64,000 nucleotides of DNA from the NCBI RefSeq assembly GCF_030758455.1, contig NZ_CP132353.1, forward strand, positions 1,550,001 through 1,614,000, in the 5' to 3' direction. Source of the DNA: Erwinia pyri (GTDB taxonomy: Bacteria > Pseudomonadota > Gammaproteobacteria > Enterobacterales > Enterobacteriaceae). Below are positions 48,557 to 57,625 of this stretch, in pieces; position 1 is the stretch's first letter, and each line of letters begins with the position of its first letter. The notes under the pieces are model-generated. The model did no database searches, was not told the DNA's origin, and saw only the letters and a list, made by a program, of their open reading frames with translations. A program made the position numbers and the translations under genes.

Positions 48557-50773
48557 ATGAAAAGAAGAGAACTGATTACCGCCTTCTCATCGATTCTTGC
48601 AGCCCTTTCTGTGAGCTCGTTTTCCAGCCAGGCTGCCGAAAAAAAGGCCTCCGTCTCCCTTAAAGATGTGCCGGCTGGCGATGTACCAAAACAGGATGTG
48701 CCGATCCTGACGCCGGAAAATCTCTACACCATGCCGGACCGTTTCTGGAAAAACTTCAACGGCAAGCTCTACATTGGTAAAGCGGGTACAGATCCAACCC
48801 AGGCTGGCAATTTAATTGATGTTTTCCTGAAAAACGCCAGCGGAAAACTGTCGAAAATTGAACAGCCCATTGCGCTTAACCAGGGCAATTTTCAACAGTT
48901 TATAGATGACAATGCGGCTCTGCTTGCCGATCCTGTCCACTCGATGGCGGTGGTCGATGAGAGCGGTAAACAGCTGTTTAACATTCCTGACGTCACGCGC
49001 CCTGGCGCAAACAGCTTCAGCAAGCGTCTTTCACAGCCTGCGGGTTATCAGCTGATTGGTGAGATCCCATCCGTTGAGGAGCTGCGTAAAACTCGCCCGC
49101 TCTTCTCCGGCGCGAAAGTGAAGCTCAGCAGCTGGCACGAAGGGCTGGAAGAGGGCGGCGGGGAGTTTGTCGGCACCCTGGAAGCGGGCAAGGATGACGG
49201 CGGCGTGATCTTCGCCGGTGACGGCTTTCACTGGCGCCGCGTTGTGGAAGATTTCAACCGACTGACGCTGTTCGATTTCGGTGCCATTGATGATGGCAAA
49301 ACCGATGCCGCCCCGGCCGTAGAAGCGATGTACAACTGGTCGCAGAATGCCGATCTGCAGATCTGCGTTCAGTTCCCGGCGGGCACCTTTTTTGTCAGCG
49401 GCTGCGATTTCTCCAAAGAGCAGACGCGCTTTTTCCGCGTATCGGGCGCAATGGTTAACTTTGGCTATTTCCCGGCAACCACTATCGTTTCCGATGGCAA
49501 GTCAGACTTTATCTTTAAGGTGAACACCCGCTGGGTGGAAGTCAGTAACCTGATTGTGAACGGGCGTACCGATACCCAACCTAACAAGCAGGGCTTCTTC
49601 CTCAATAAATGTGAGGGCGGTCAGTTCTTCCGCGGCGCTTCGCTGCGCTTTGTGCGCATGGGCGGCACCTCGCTGAGCCTGATGGATACGCTGGATTGTA
49701 AAATTGACCAGTGGTATGCCTCCCGCTGTACTGGCGACGTGATCAAATCCGTATGGTCAAACCTGCCGAAAGGCAAATGGGACCACAGCACGGCGATCGA
49801 ACTCTCCAACTTCAACGCGCAGTACTGTACCGAAGGGATGGTGCTTAACCTTGAACGTTGCGGGCAATCCATTATCCACAACGGCTGGATTGAACATTCC
49901 GAGCATCCGGGGAACATCTCCAACGGTCAGTGGATCGTCGATGCACTGAGCCTGGAAGGGTGTAAGAACCCGCTGATTGCGCACAACAGCCGGCTTAACA
50001 TGCGGCAGACTAACTTACAGTCCGGTAGCTGGATCGATAACGCTCAGGATGGTAAAGCGTGGCTGAGCGCCTTCGAGCGCGGCTCAACACGTGTAGAGTC
50101 TTACGGTGTGGCGGTTGATGGCAGCATGAAATACAACTACCTCACCTCCCGTTACCGCATCATCAATAATACCAATCAGGAAAAATGGTACGAGCTGGGT
50201 AATATCTTTACCCCAGACGTGGGCGATAACTGGGAAATCGAAATCTTCGGGCAATCCTCATTCAGCAACGGCACCGATAAAGCGGTACTGAATGAAGTGA
50301 TTGATGGCCGCACTACCGGCGGTAAAGCGATCATCAGCCTGCAGCGTAAAACGCATAAGTTTGAAGCGAGCTGGCACGCTGAAGGCGCCAGCCCGATTGT
50401 CGATGTGATGTACACCACGCCGTACGACACCGATACACGCGTGTTCGTAAAATTAGCCGGATGGCTGGCTTCAGCAGGCGTGCTGATGAAGTCCACGGCG
50501 AAAGACCGCTTTATGACCGGAAAATGTGCGCGTTTCGACAGCAAGATGGATTTTGCTAAAGCCCCAACGGGTGAGAATGCGCACCGTGCGCTGCAACGCT
50601 TTACGCTGCATAACGGCAAAGCCGGTATCGGTGCAAATGAGCAGGGCGATCTGTTACTGGAGTCGCGCCTGCTGAAGACAGAAGAAGTGAACACGGCTCA
50701 ACCCATTGGGTATGTGTCGATGGTAGTGAATGGCAAACAGGTCGCCATGCCCTATTTTGCCCTTAAAGAATAA
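48557..50773 (+). CDS. amsF: AmsF, secreted tailspike-like EPS-processing protein
   Basis: This 738-residue protein has an N-terminal export signal (MKRRELITAFSSILAALSVSSFSSQA). The twin Arg at 3-4 with following ELI resembles a Tat signal, though a Sec signal is also possible. The head domain (about 40-235) leads to DFGAIDDGKTDAAPAVEAM, the standard entry to a right-handed beta-helix as in phage tailspikes, which runs to about residue 530. C-terminal beta domains follow. The WceF homologue of Pantoea stewartii was shown to be a tailspike-fold enzyme acting on stewartan. It probably trims or remodels the polymer at the periplasm or outside. It starts 121 bp after amsD. Confidence 0.88.
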   Translation: MKRRELITAFSSILAALSVSSFSSQAAEKKASVSLKDVPAGDVPKQDVPILTPENLYTMPDRFWKNFNGKLYIGKAGTDPTQAGNLIDVFLKNASGKLSKIEQPIALNQGNFQQFIDDNAALLADPVHSMAVVDESGKQLFNIPDVTRPGANSFSKRLSQPAGYQLIGEIPSVEELRKTRPLFSGAKVKLSSWHEGLEEGGGEFVGTLEAGKDDGGVIFAGDGFHWRRVVEDFNRLTLFDFGAIDDGKTDAAPAVEAMYNWSQNADLQICVQFPAGTFFVSGCDFSKEQTRFFRVSGAMVNFGYFPATTIVSDGKSDFIFKVNTRWVEVSNLIVNGRTDTQPNKQGFFLNKCEGGQFFRGASLRFVRMGGTSLSLMDTLDCKIDQWYASRCTGDVIKSVWSNLPKGKWDHSTAIELSNFNAQYCTEGMVLNLERCGQSIIHNGWIEHSEHPGNISNGQWIVDALSLEGCKNPLIAHNSRLNMRQTNLQSGSWIDNAQDGKAWLSAFERGSTRVESYGVAVDGSMKYNYLTSRYRIINNTNQEKWYELGNIFTPDVGDNWEIEIFGQSSFSNGTDKAVLNEVIDGRTTGGKAIISLQRKTHKFEASWHAEGASPIVDVMYTTPYDTDTRVFVKLAGWLASAGVLMKSTAKDRFMTGKCARFDSKMDFAKAPTGENAHRALQRFTLHNGKAGIGANEQGDLLLESRLLKTEEVNTAQPIGYVSMVVNGKQVAMPYFALKE

Positions 50774-50947
50774 CAGGCAGAGCGGAGGTCGCTCTCCGCT
50801 CGCCACCCGCTCTTTTGACTGGGAGGGGCGGGATTAAGGTGGTATAGCAGGATTGATGAGCGTTCGGGGTTTCGAACAATAATACTTATTAATTAACCAC
50901 TTATGGTTAGTGATAGCCTGTAAAATTACAAGAATACTGGAGTTTTT

Positions 50948-52198
50948 ATGAAGATCTTATTAGTTGGCAATCATACGTGTGGTAATCGTGGTGATGGCGC
51001 TATTTTACGTGGGCTCATTGATTCGCTTAACCTCGCAAGGAACGATCTGGAAATTGATGTCATCAGCCGCTATCCAACCAGCTCAGGCTATCTGCTGCAG
51101 CAGGAGATTATGCCGGATGAGCTCTTTCTGGAGACCAAAAAGGGCAAGAATTCGCTGACCGACAAGGTTAAGCGCCGACTGATGCCAAAAATTATGATGG
51201 CGCATATCAGCGGTAAAGGGATCTATAAATCTTTCGCAGTGCCTGAGTACCTGCAAAAGTTTACCAACAAGCTAAAACAGTATGACGCCATTATTCAGGT
51301 TGGAGGTTCATTCTTCGTTGATCTCTATGGCCCGTTGCAGTTTGAGCACGCGCTCTGTGCACTGCTGGCGAAAAAGCCTATCTATATGGTGGGCCACAGC
51401 GTTGGGCCATTCCAGAAAGAGAGATTCAACGAAATTGCTAACTTTGTCTTCGCCCGCGTCAACAGCCTGGTGCTGCGTGAAAGCGTCAGTCTGGAAATGA
51501 TGAAGCAGGGCAACATCACCACCCAAAAAGTGGTCAAGGGTGCGGATACCGCCTTCCTTGTGCGCGCCCGTGCCGTGGAAGAGCCAAGCCATAACCTGCT
51601 GCACTGGCAGCAACTGATCGCCTCAACAAAAACCATCGCCATTACCGTGCGGGAACTGGCCCCTTTCGACAAGCGTCTTGGGGTTACGCAGCAGGAGTAT
51701 GAGATGGCGTTTGGTAAGGTGATCAACGCAATGATCGACAGAGGTTATCAGGTCGTGGCATTGTCTACCTGTACCGGGATCGACAGCTATAACAAAGATG
51801 ACCGTATGGTGGCGATGACGCTGCGCGACCATGTGGTTCAGAAAGATAAGTATCATGTCATCATGGATGAGTTTAATGACCTTGAACTGGGTATCCTTTT
51901 AGGACAAAGCCATTTAACAATCGGCACTCGTCTGCACTCTGCAATCATCTCCATGAACTTCGGTACCCCCGCCGTGGCGATTAACTATGAACACAAATCG
52001 CTTGGCGTGATGAACCAACTCGGCCTGCCAGAGATGGCAACCGACGTGAAAAGCCTGATGGATGGCAGCATCATCACTAAAGTTAATGGCATTCTCGACA
52101 ATTATGATGTGGTCAAACAGCAGGTTGATAGCGCGGTAGCGCAGGAAAGGATTCTGGGGAACAGCATCACCGAAGATGTCGTCAAGATTTTAGGGTGA
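50948..52198 (+). CDS. amsJ: AmsJ, polysaccharide pyruvyl transferase family
   Basis: This 416-residue protein starts MKILLVGNHTCGNRGDGAILRGL, the family signature (NxGDxAI). Later HLTIGTRLHSAIISMNFGTPAVAINYEHKSLGVMNQLGL is the GT-B-like C-terminal motif. Family members add ketal-linked pyruvate from PEP to sugars; amylovoran and stewartan carry pyruvate, which adds negative charge. A 174-bp gap after amsF holds an 8-bp hairpin (50780-50801, no T run) and an AT-rich stretch with a possible weak promoter. It lies 4 bp before amsK. Confidence 0.9.
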   Translation: MKILLVGNHTCGNRGDGAILRGLIDSLNLARNDLEIDVISRYPTSSGYLLQQEIMPDELFLETKKGKNSLTDKVKRRLMPKIMMAHISGKGIYKSFAVPEYLQKFTNKLKQYDAIIQVGGSFFVDLYGPLQFEHALCALLAKKPIYMVGHSVGPFQKERFNEIANFVFARVNSLVLRESVSLEMMKQGNITTQKVVKGADTAFLVRARAVEEPSHNLLHWQQLIASTKTIAITVRELAPFDKRLGVTQQEYEMAFGKVINAMIDRGYQVVALSTCTGIDSYNKDDRMVAMTLRDHVVQKDKYHVIMDEFNDLELGILLGQSHLTIGTRLHSAIISMNFGTPAVAINYEHKSLGVMNQLGLPEMATDVKSLMDGSIITKVNGILDNYDVVKQQVDSAVAQERILGNSITEDVVKILG

Positions 52199-52202
52199 AC
52201 CG

Positions 52203-53426
52203 ATGAAACTAACTTTCTTCACAATGCGATTTCCGGTCTCGTCAGAAACTTTCGTGCTGAATCAGGTCACCCATTTTATCGACAGTGGGTATGACGTTGA
52301 GATCATCTCGGTGTTTCCTGGCGATCTGGTGAATCGTCATGGTGCGTTCGATCGCTATAATCTGGCAGAGAAAACGCACTACCTGCTGCCGGAAGAGAAG
52401 GTGACCAATGCGGAAAAGCTGAAGCAGCGTTTGCAGATTGTGCTGCCTAAGATCCTGAGCATGACCACCCTCAAATCCTTTAACGTTGGGCGCTACGGCG
52501 CCCAGTCCAGCAAGCTGTTGCTGCCGGCCATTGTTGCTTATGCAAAGCAGACCTTCACCGCTGACGTTTTTCTGGTGCATTTCGGCTATGCCGGCGCGCT
52601 GGCGAACAAACTGCGTGAGCTGAATGTCCTGAAGGGCAAGCAGGCGACCGTGTTCCACGGTGCGGATATCTCCCGTCGTCATATCCTGGACGAGCACAAA
52701 CAGGATTATGCGAATCTTTTCCGTCAGACGGAACTGCTGCTGCCCATCAGTCATTTGTGGGAGCGCAAACTGATTGCCATGGGCTGTCCGCCAGAGAAGA
52801 TTCACGTGACCCGCATGGGCATTGAGCCGGAAAAATTCAATCTCAAAGTCCGGGATGCGCTCCATTCTCCGCTGCGTATTGTTTCTGTGGCTCGCCTGAC
52901 CGAGAAAAAAGGTCTGGGCGTGGCGGTAGAAGCGTGCAAATTCCTGAAGGCGCAGGGTGCCAACTTCGAATACACCATTATTGGCAATGGTGATATGGAA
53001 GAGGAGCTGAGCAACACTATCCGCACGGCGAATCTGCAAGATTGCGTCAAAATGGTGGGCTTTAAGCCGCAGGAAGAGATTAAACGCTACCTGGATGAGG
53101 CGGATATTTTCCTGCTGCCTTCTCTTACCGCTGCGGATGGCGATATGGAAGGCATCCCGGTGGCGCTGATGGAGGCGATGGCAGTGGGTCTGCCGGTGGT
53201 CTCAACCGATCACAGCGGTATCCCGGAGCTGATTGAGAATAATGTCTCTGGCTGGCTGGCACCGGAAGGGGACGCCAAAGCCTTAAGCGAGATCTTACAG
53301 AAGCTGGCGAAAGGTGATGTGGATGTCGCCCCGGTCGTCGCGGCGGCGAGAAAGAAAGTTGAAACGGAATTCAACCAGCATATTGCCTACCGTGAGCTGG
53401 CACAACTGTTGGAGCAACTGGCGTGA
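52203..53426 (+). CDS. amsK: GT4 glycosyltransferase AmsK
   Basis: This 407-residue GT-B enzyme has MRFPVSSETFVLNQV at the N terminus, VFHGADISRR mid-protein, and the GT4 core ARLTEKKGLGVAVEAC. DMEGIPVALMEAMAVGLPVVSTDHSGIPELI contains the EX7E motif. It matches AmsK/WceK in length and place and should add the last or a side-chain sugar of the repeat. It is tightly packed: 4 bp after amsJ, and its TGA overlaps the GTG of amsL. Confidence 0.9.
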   Translation: MKLTFFTMRFPVSSETFVLNQVTHFIDSGYDVEIISVFPGDLVNRHGAFDRYNLAEKTHYLLPEEKVTNAEKLKQRLQIVLPKILSMTTLKSFNVGRYGAQSSKLLLPAIVAYAKQTFTADVFLVHFGYAGALANKLRELNVLKGKQATVFHGADISRRHILDEHKQDYANLFRQTELLLPISHLWERKLIAMGCPPEKIHVTRMGIEPEKFNLKVRDALHSPLRIVSVARLTEKKGLGVAVEACKFLKAQGANFEYTIIGNGDMEEELSNTIRTANLQDCVKMVGFKPQEEIKRYLDEADIFLLPSLTAADGDMEGIPVALMEAMAVGLPVVSTDHSGIPELIENNVSGWLAPEGDAKALSEILQKLAKGDVDVAPVVAAARKKVETEFNQHIAYRELAQLLEQLA

Positions 53427-54763
53427 GTAGCTTAAAAAATCAGGCCGTATGGCTGTTCGGTGGCACCTGTTTTGCTGCGGTGCTGCAGGTTGTGCAGCTG
53501 GGCGTGCTGGCACGCAAGCTTGAAGCGCATGAGCTGGGGATCCTCGCCATCATCAATGCCATCCTGGCGGTGGCAATGGTGCTGCAGGATATGGGGATGA
53601 GCAGCTACATCGTGCATCGCCAGAACATTACCCGCAAAGAGCAAAGTACCATTTACTGGGTGAACGTGCTGCTCAGCCTGCTGACCGGGCTGCTGCTGAT
53701 CGCCATCGCCTGGCCAATTGCTTATTTTTATCATCTTCCGCAACTCACCGGGCTGATCATGCTGACCAGCCTTAATTTCCTGGTGCTGGGGTCGCTGTCG
53801 CAATATCAGGCCCATTTTATTAAAGCCAAAAAAATGGTGCTGCTGGCAAAAATAGAGATGGTGACCAAGTTTCTGGCTTTTGCCTTAACGGTCGCGCTGC
53901 TCTATTTATCGCCTCTTAATGTTTCAGCCGTTATTTTAGGTTTATTTGCCAATGCCGCGATGCGTATTTTATGCATGATTTGGTTTGGCGATAAATCCTG
54001 GCGGCCGACCTTTGAGTTTGATAAAACGACTTTCTTCAGCTCAATGAAATATGGTGTTTATCAGCTCGGTTCGCAGACGATTAATCAGCTAAGAACGCAG
54101 GCAGATTCCCTGATTGTAGGGAAAGTGATGGGCGCGGAGATGCTGGGTATCTACTCGCTGGCGAAAGAGCTGGTGTTGCAGCCGCTTAAGCTGGTTACGC
54201 CGGTTATCAACCGTCTGGCATTGCCGCGTTTTGCCGAGAAGCAGCATGAACCTGCGCAGCTGCAGAAGCTGTTCCTGAAAGGGACGTTAGCGATCATGCT
54301 GTTCAGCAGCCTGATGTACCTGGCCATTGGTATTCTCTCGCCGGTGATTGTGCGCGTACTTTACGGCGCGTCACATGAAGCGGTAGGGCATCTTATCCCA
54401 CTGATGCTGCTGTTCGGCATGTTACGCCCGATGGGCGGACTGACGGGCGCTATCTCTCAGGCCAACGGCCGTACTAACGTGGAGTTCTACTGGAATGTGG
54501 TGGCGAGTATCATTGTGGTACTGGTGCTGGCAACAACCTGGATCTACCCCAACGTCTGGTATGTGGCGCTTACGCTGTCGATCTCGCAGGTGCTGATCTC
54601 AGCCTTTGCGCATCCGTTCTTCATTAAGCCCGTCATTGGCATTCCGTTCCTGCCTTATGCACGACAATGGGTATCGGTATCCGTGGTGTTTGTGGGCATT
54701 ATGGGACTGGTGAGTTATTACAACCTGTTTGTGATGCCGGAATGGTTTGCTGGCTGGCTTTAA
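53423..54763 (+). CDS. amsL: EPS flippase AmsL (Wzx)
   Basis: This 446-residue protein has about 12-14 membrane helices and is a Wzx of the MOP superfamily. SLKNQAVWLFGGTCFAAVLQVVQLGVLARKL opens it; YGVYQLGSQTINQLRTQADSLIVGKVMGAEMLGIYSLAKEL is the typical central loop. It moves lipid-linked repeats to the periplasm. The GTG start (GTGAGTAGC) overlaps the amsK stop by 4 bp. It is the last gene of the operon and is followed by a terminator. Confidence 0.93.
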   Translation: MSSLKNQAVWLFGGTCFAAVLQVVQLGVLARKLEAHELGILAIINAILAVAMVLQDMGMSSYIVHRQNITRKEQSTIYWVNVLLSLLTGLLLIAIAWPIAYFYHLPQLTGLIMLTSLNFLVLGSLSQYQAHFIKAKKMVLLAKIEMVTKFLAFALTVALLYLSPLNVSAVILGLFANAAMRILCMIWFGDKSWRPTFEFDKTTFFSSMKYGVYQLGSQTINQLRTQADSLIVGKVMGAEMLGIYSLAKELVLQPLKLVTPVINRLALPRFAEKQHEPAQLQKLFLKGTLAIMLFSSLMYLAIGILSPVIVRVLYGASHEAVGHLIPLMLLFGMLRPMGGLTGAISQANGRTNVEFYWNVVASIIVVLVLATTWIYPNVWYVALTLSISQVLISAFAHPFFIKPVIGIPFLPYARQWVSVSVVFVGIMGLVSYYNLFVMPEWFAGWL

Positions 54764-54782
54764 TCTGAATTGGCATATTAAG

Positions 54783-54816
54783 AAAAAAGGTGACCGTACC
54801 CGCGGTTGCCTTTTTT
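54783..54816 (+). terminator. Terminator of the ams operon
   Basis: GGTGACCG and CGGTTGCC pair (two wobbles) with a TACCCG loop, flanked by an A run and TTTTTT, 20 bp past amsL. Confidence 0.9.
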
Positions 54817-54882
54817 ATTTTAAAGCTCAGAGGGTTTAGCGGGAATTGTTCTAAAAAAGGCTGGCAGGATGAGGACCAGCCG

Positions 54883-54911
54883 CTGCTAAATTTTCAGATT
54901 AAGATTATACT
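54883..54911 (+). promoter_or_regulatory. Candidate galF promoter
   Basis: TATACT (54906-54911) lies 17 bp after CTGCTA (three of six -35 matches), 64 bp before galF. A GGCTGG/CCAGCC hairpin overlaps the upstream edge (54859-54881). Confidence 0.4.
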
Positions 54912-54974
54912 TGTGAATCATCTCTTTAATGCATAATCGTTGTACGTTTTTTACTTCATTTATATGGAAAAAAT

Positions 54975-55871
54975 ATGACCAAGCTTAAAGCAGTTATCCC
55001 CGTTGCGGGTCTGGGTATGCATATGCTCCCTGCTACAAAAGCCATTCCTAAAGAGATGCTGCCCGTTGTCGACAAGCCAATGATTCAGTACATCATTGAT
55101 GAGTGTGTGGCAGCCGGCATCAAGGAAATTGTTCTGGTCACCCACGCGTCCAAGAATGCGGTTGAAAACCATTTTGACACCTCCTATGAACTGGAAGCCT
55201 TGCTGGAAGCGCGCGTTAAGCGTTCGCTGCTGAGCGAAGTTCAGTCTATCTGCCCGCCAGGCGTGACAATCATGAATGTGCGTCAGCCTCAGCCGCTGGG
55301 CCTGGCTAACTCTATTCTTTGCGCACGCCCCATGCTGCATGACGAAGCGTTTGTGGTGCTGCTGCCAGACGTCCTGCTGGATGATTCTACTGCCGATCCG
55401 CTGCGTTATAACCTTGCGGCGATGGTTGCCCGCTTTGAAGAGACGCAGCGCAGCCAGGTTCTGGTTCACCACATGCCAGAAGCTGACCTTTCTGAGTACT
55501 CCGTCGTGAAAACTCAGGAGACGATGGATAACCCGGGTCAGATCAGCCAGATTCTGGACTTCGTCGAAAAACCGGAAAATCCACAGACGCTGGATTCCGA
55601 CCTGGCTGCCGTTGGCCGCTATGTTCTCTCTGCGGATATCTGGGCCGAGCTGGAAAATCTTGAGCCAGGTGCCTGGGGTCGTTACCAGTTGACTGATGCC
55701 ATTGCGAACCTTGCCAAAAAACAGCCTGTTGATGCGCATCAATTGTCTGGCACCAGCTTCGACTGCGGTCGTAAACTCGGCTACATGAAAGCCTTCGTCT
55801 CCTGGGGCCTGAGAAACAATGCGCAGGGACGTGAGTTCCGCGAAGAAATTCAAAAGATCCTCGCTAAATAA
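54975..55871 (+). CDS. galF: GalF, UTP-glucose-1-phosphate uridylyltransferase-like regulatory subunit
   Basis: This 298-residue protein is GalU-like, but its nucleotide loop reads [19 protein letters not shown], with Met15-His16 where active GalU has Thr-Arg. This is the mark of GalF, which has little activity alone and modulates the UDP-glucose supply. [20 protein letters not shown] and DLSEYSV are conserved with E. coli GalF. It bridges the ams operon and the next polysaccharide locus, as in other Enterobacterales. galE follows 39 bp later, with a CCACGC/GCGTGG hairpin between. Confidence 0.92.
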   Translation: MTKLKAVIPVAGLGMHMLPATKAIPKEMLPVVDKPMIQYIIDECVAAGIKEIVLVTHASKNAVENHFDTSYELEALLEARVKRSLLSEVQSICPPGVTIMNVRQPQPLGLANSILCARPMLHDEAFVVLLPDVLLDDSTADPLRYNLAAMVARFEETQRSQVLVHHMPEADLSEYSVVKTQETMDNPGQISQILDFVEKPENPQTLDSDLAAVGRYVLSADIWAELENLEPGAWGRYQLTDAIANLAKKQPVDAHQLSGTSFDCGRKLGYMKAFVSWGLRNNAQGREFREEIQKILAK

Positions 55872-55910
55872 CCCACACGGCCACGCACTGCGTGGTTGCA
55901 AGGAGTCAAC

Positions 55911-56930
55911 ATGGCTATTTTAGTAACGGGCGGAGCGGGCTACATCGGCTCCCACACGGTGCTGACGCTGTTACAGCGTGGCGACGACGTTGTTGTACTG
56001 GATAACCTGAGCAATGCTTCACGTGAATCCCTTAACCGCGTAGAAAAGCTGGCGGGTAAAACGGCGACTTTTTGCGAAGGGGACATTCTGGATCGCGCCT
56101 GCCTGCGCGACCTGTTTGCTCAGCACGCTATCACAGCGGTTATCCACTTTGCTGGTCTGAAAGCGGTAGGCGAATCTACCCGTATGCCGCTGGAGTATTA
56201 CCAGAACAACGTCACCGGGACGCTGGTGCTGCTGGAGGAGATGCGTGCTGCTGGCGTCAATCAATTTATCTTCAGTTCATCGGCCACCGTTTATGGCGCG
56301 GATGCACCGGTTCCCTATGTGGAGACTACCCCTATCGGCGGGACGACCAGCCCTTACGGCACGTCAAAGCTGATGGTTGAATTTATCCTGCGTGACTATG
56401 CCAAAGCGAACCCGGAATTCAAAACCATCGCGCTGCGCTATTTCAATCCGGTAGGCGCGCATGAGTCTGGACAGATTGGTGAAGATCCAAACGGTATCCC
56501 TAATAATCTGCTGCCTTACATCGCTCAGGTTGCCATTGGACGCCTGGAAAAGTTAGGCATCTTTGGCGGTGACTATCCAACTAAGGACGGCACAGGCGAG
56601 CGTGACTACATCCACGTAATGGATCTGGCTGAAGGCCATCTTAAAGCGCTGGACCATATCTCTGCGGTTGAAGGTTATAAAGCCTATAACCTGGGTGCCG
56701 GAGTAGGGTACTCGGTGCTGGAGATGGTGAAAGCATTTGAGAAAGCTGCCGGAAAAGAGATCCCTTATGAGATCTCTCCACGCCGTGCCGGCGACCTGCC
56801 TGCGTTCTGGGCGGATGCTTCCCTGGCGGACAAAGAGCTGGACTGGCGCGTATCACGCGGCATCGATGAGATGATGCGTGACACCTGGAACTGGCAGAGC
56901 AAAAATCCTAACGGCTATCGCGAAAAATAA
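55911..56930 (+). CDS. galE: UDP-glucose 4-epimerase GalE
   Basis: This 339-residue enzyme interconverts UDP-glucose and UDP-galactose, the main sugar of amylovoran-type EPS. The NAD loop is [13 protein letters not shown]; catalytic Ser-Ser-Thr is in FSSSATVYG and the YxxxK pair in [24 protein letters not shown] is conserved. The ATG at 55911 has AAGGAG upstream; an in-frame earlier start at 55896 lacks one. It is probably co-transcribed with galF. Confidence 0.96.
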   Translation: MAILVTGGAGYIGSHTVLTLLQRGDDVVVLDNLSNASRESLNRVEKLAGKTATFCEGDILDRACLRDLFAQHAITAVIHFAGLKAVGESTRMPLEYYQNNVTGTLVLLEEMRAAGVNQFIFSSSATVYGADAPVPYVETTPIGGTTSPYGTSKLMVEFILRDYAKANPEFKTIALRYFNPVGAHESGQIGEDPNGIPNNLLPYIAQVAIGRLEKLGIFGGDYPTKDGTGERDYIHVMDLAEGHLKALDHISAVEGYKAYNLGAGVGYSVLEMVKAFEKAAGKEIPYEISPRRAGDLPAFWADASLADKELDWRVSRGIDEMMRDTWNWQSKNPNGYREK

Positions 56931-56956
56931 TCCTTTTTGAGCTGCTTCTTGTAATT

Positions 56957-56994
56957 AGCCGGTACTACTTATCAAACAATAAGTTGCACCGGCT
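56957..56994 (+). terminator. Long hairpin after galE
   Basis: AGCCGGTACTACTTAT pairs with ATAAGTTGCACCGGCT at 14 of 16 positions around a 6-base loop, 26 bp beyond the galE stop. No T run follows, so it may protect or terminate the galFE transcript less efficiently. Confidence 0.55.
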
Positions 56995-57120
56995 GTAATC
57001 TACTGCATTTACCTTCACAATAAGCCTATACTGCGTAAAGTGTTATAAATTTCACTCCCCCAACGTCCTCACAATTCGCATACACTCATCACTCTTTTAT
57101 TCTGAAAAATTCATCATAAG

Positions 57121-57149
57121 TTGACTCTTTTAGCACTTTAAGACAAATT
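57121..57149 (+). promoter_or_regulatory. Candidate promoter of the nonulosonic acid operon
   Basis: TTGACT (five of six) is followed after 17 bp by CAAATT (three of six). It lies upstream of the JUMPstart, as expected, in a 695-bp AT-rich region (56931-57625) with no gene. Other weak pairs exist, so the choice is tentative. Confidence 0.35.
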
Positions 57150-57353
57150 GCCTTGCTATTTTCATTTCGAATGTAAAATGAACAGTTAAAAGTATATTGA
57201 TGGTTTAGTGGCCAGATAGGGCTTAAAACTTGCCAAATTACGCTTGTGTGTGAGACTGGATAGTAAGAAAATTATTGGTGAATGTTACGGGCTACATACC
57301 TCGGGAAGGGGATCAGTCGAGTATGAGTCTGTCAACCCGCTTAGGGTGTAAGC

Positions 57354-57392
57354 TTGGTACGCTGGTAGCCGTAAGCCAGGGGCGGTAGCATG
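57354..57392 (+). promoter_or_regulatory. Second JUMPstart element with ops site
   Basis: GCTGGTAGCCGTAAGCCAG leads to GGGCGGTAGCATG; the ops core GGCGGTAGCATG is at 57381-57392, 234 bp before legB. This copy is closer to the full JUMPstart consensus than the ams one. It marks the O-antigen-type locus and predicts RfaH control. Confidence 0.92.
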
Positions 57393-57625
57393 CATTTTTT
57401 GAATTAAATTCAGTCACAGTGACATTCTGTAATAAGGATGAGGCAGTCAAGATGTAAGTCTATGAGAGTCAAATTTTCTCAAATGTACTCATACATTATG
57501 CACGTGTAGCTCTCTGCCAGAATGAATTTATCAAGAAATCCTTAAGCTTCTGCATGCTAAATTAAAAAATTAATAGGTTATAGAAATGATAATAACCTAC
57601 TGAGAATAAGGTAAGTGAACTAACT

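Noticed and set aside
54960..55901. 313-codon minus-strand frame opposite galF
   Set aside because: It is a shadow of the well-conserved galF gene, with no family resemblance or ribosome site.
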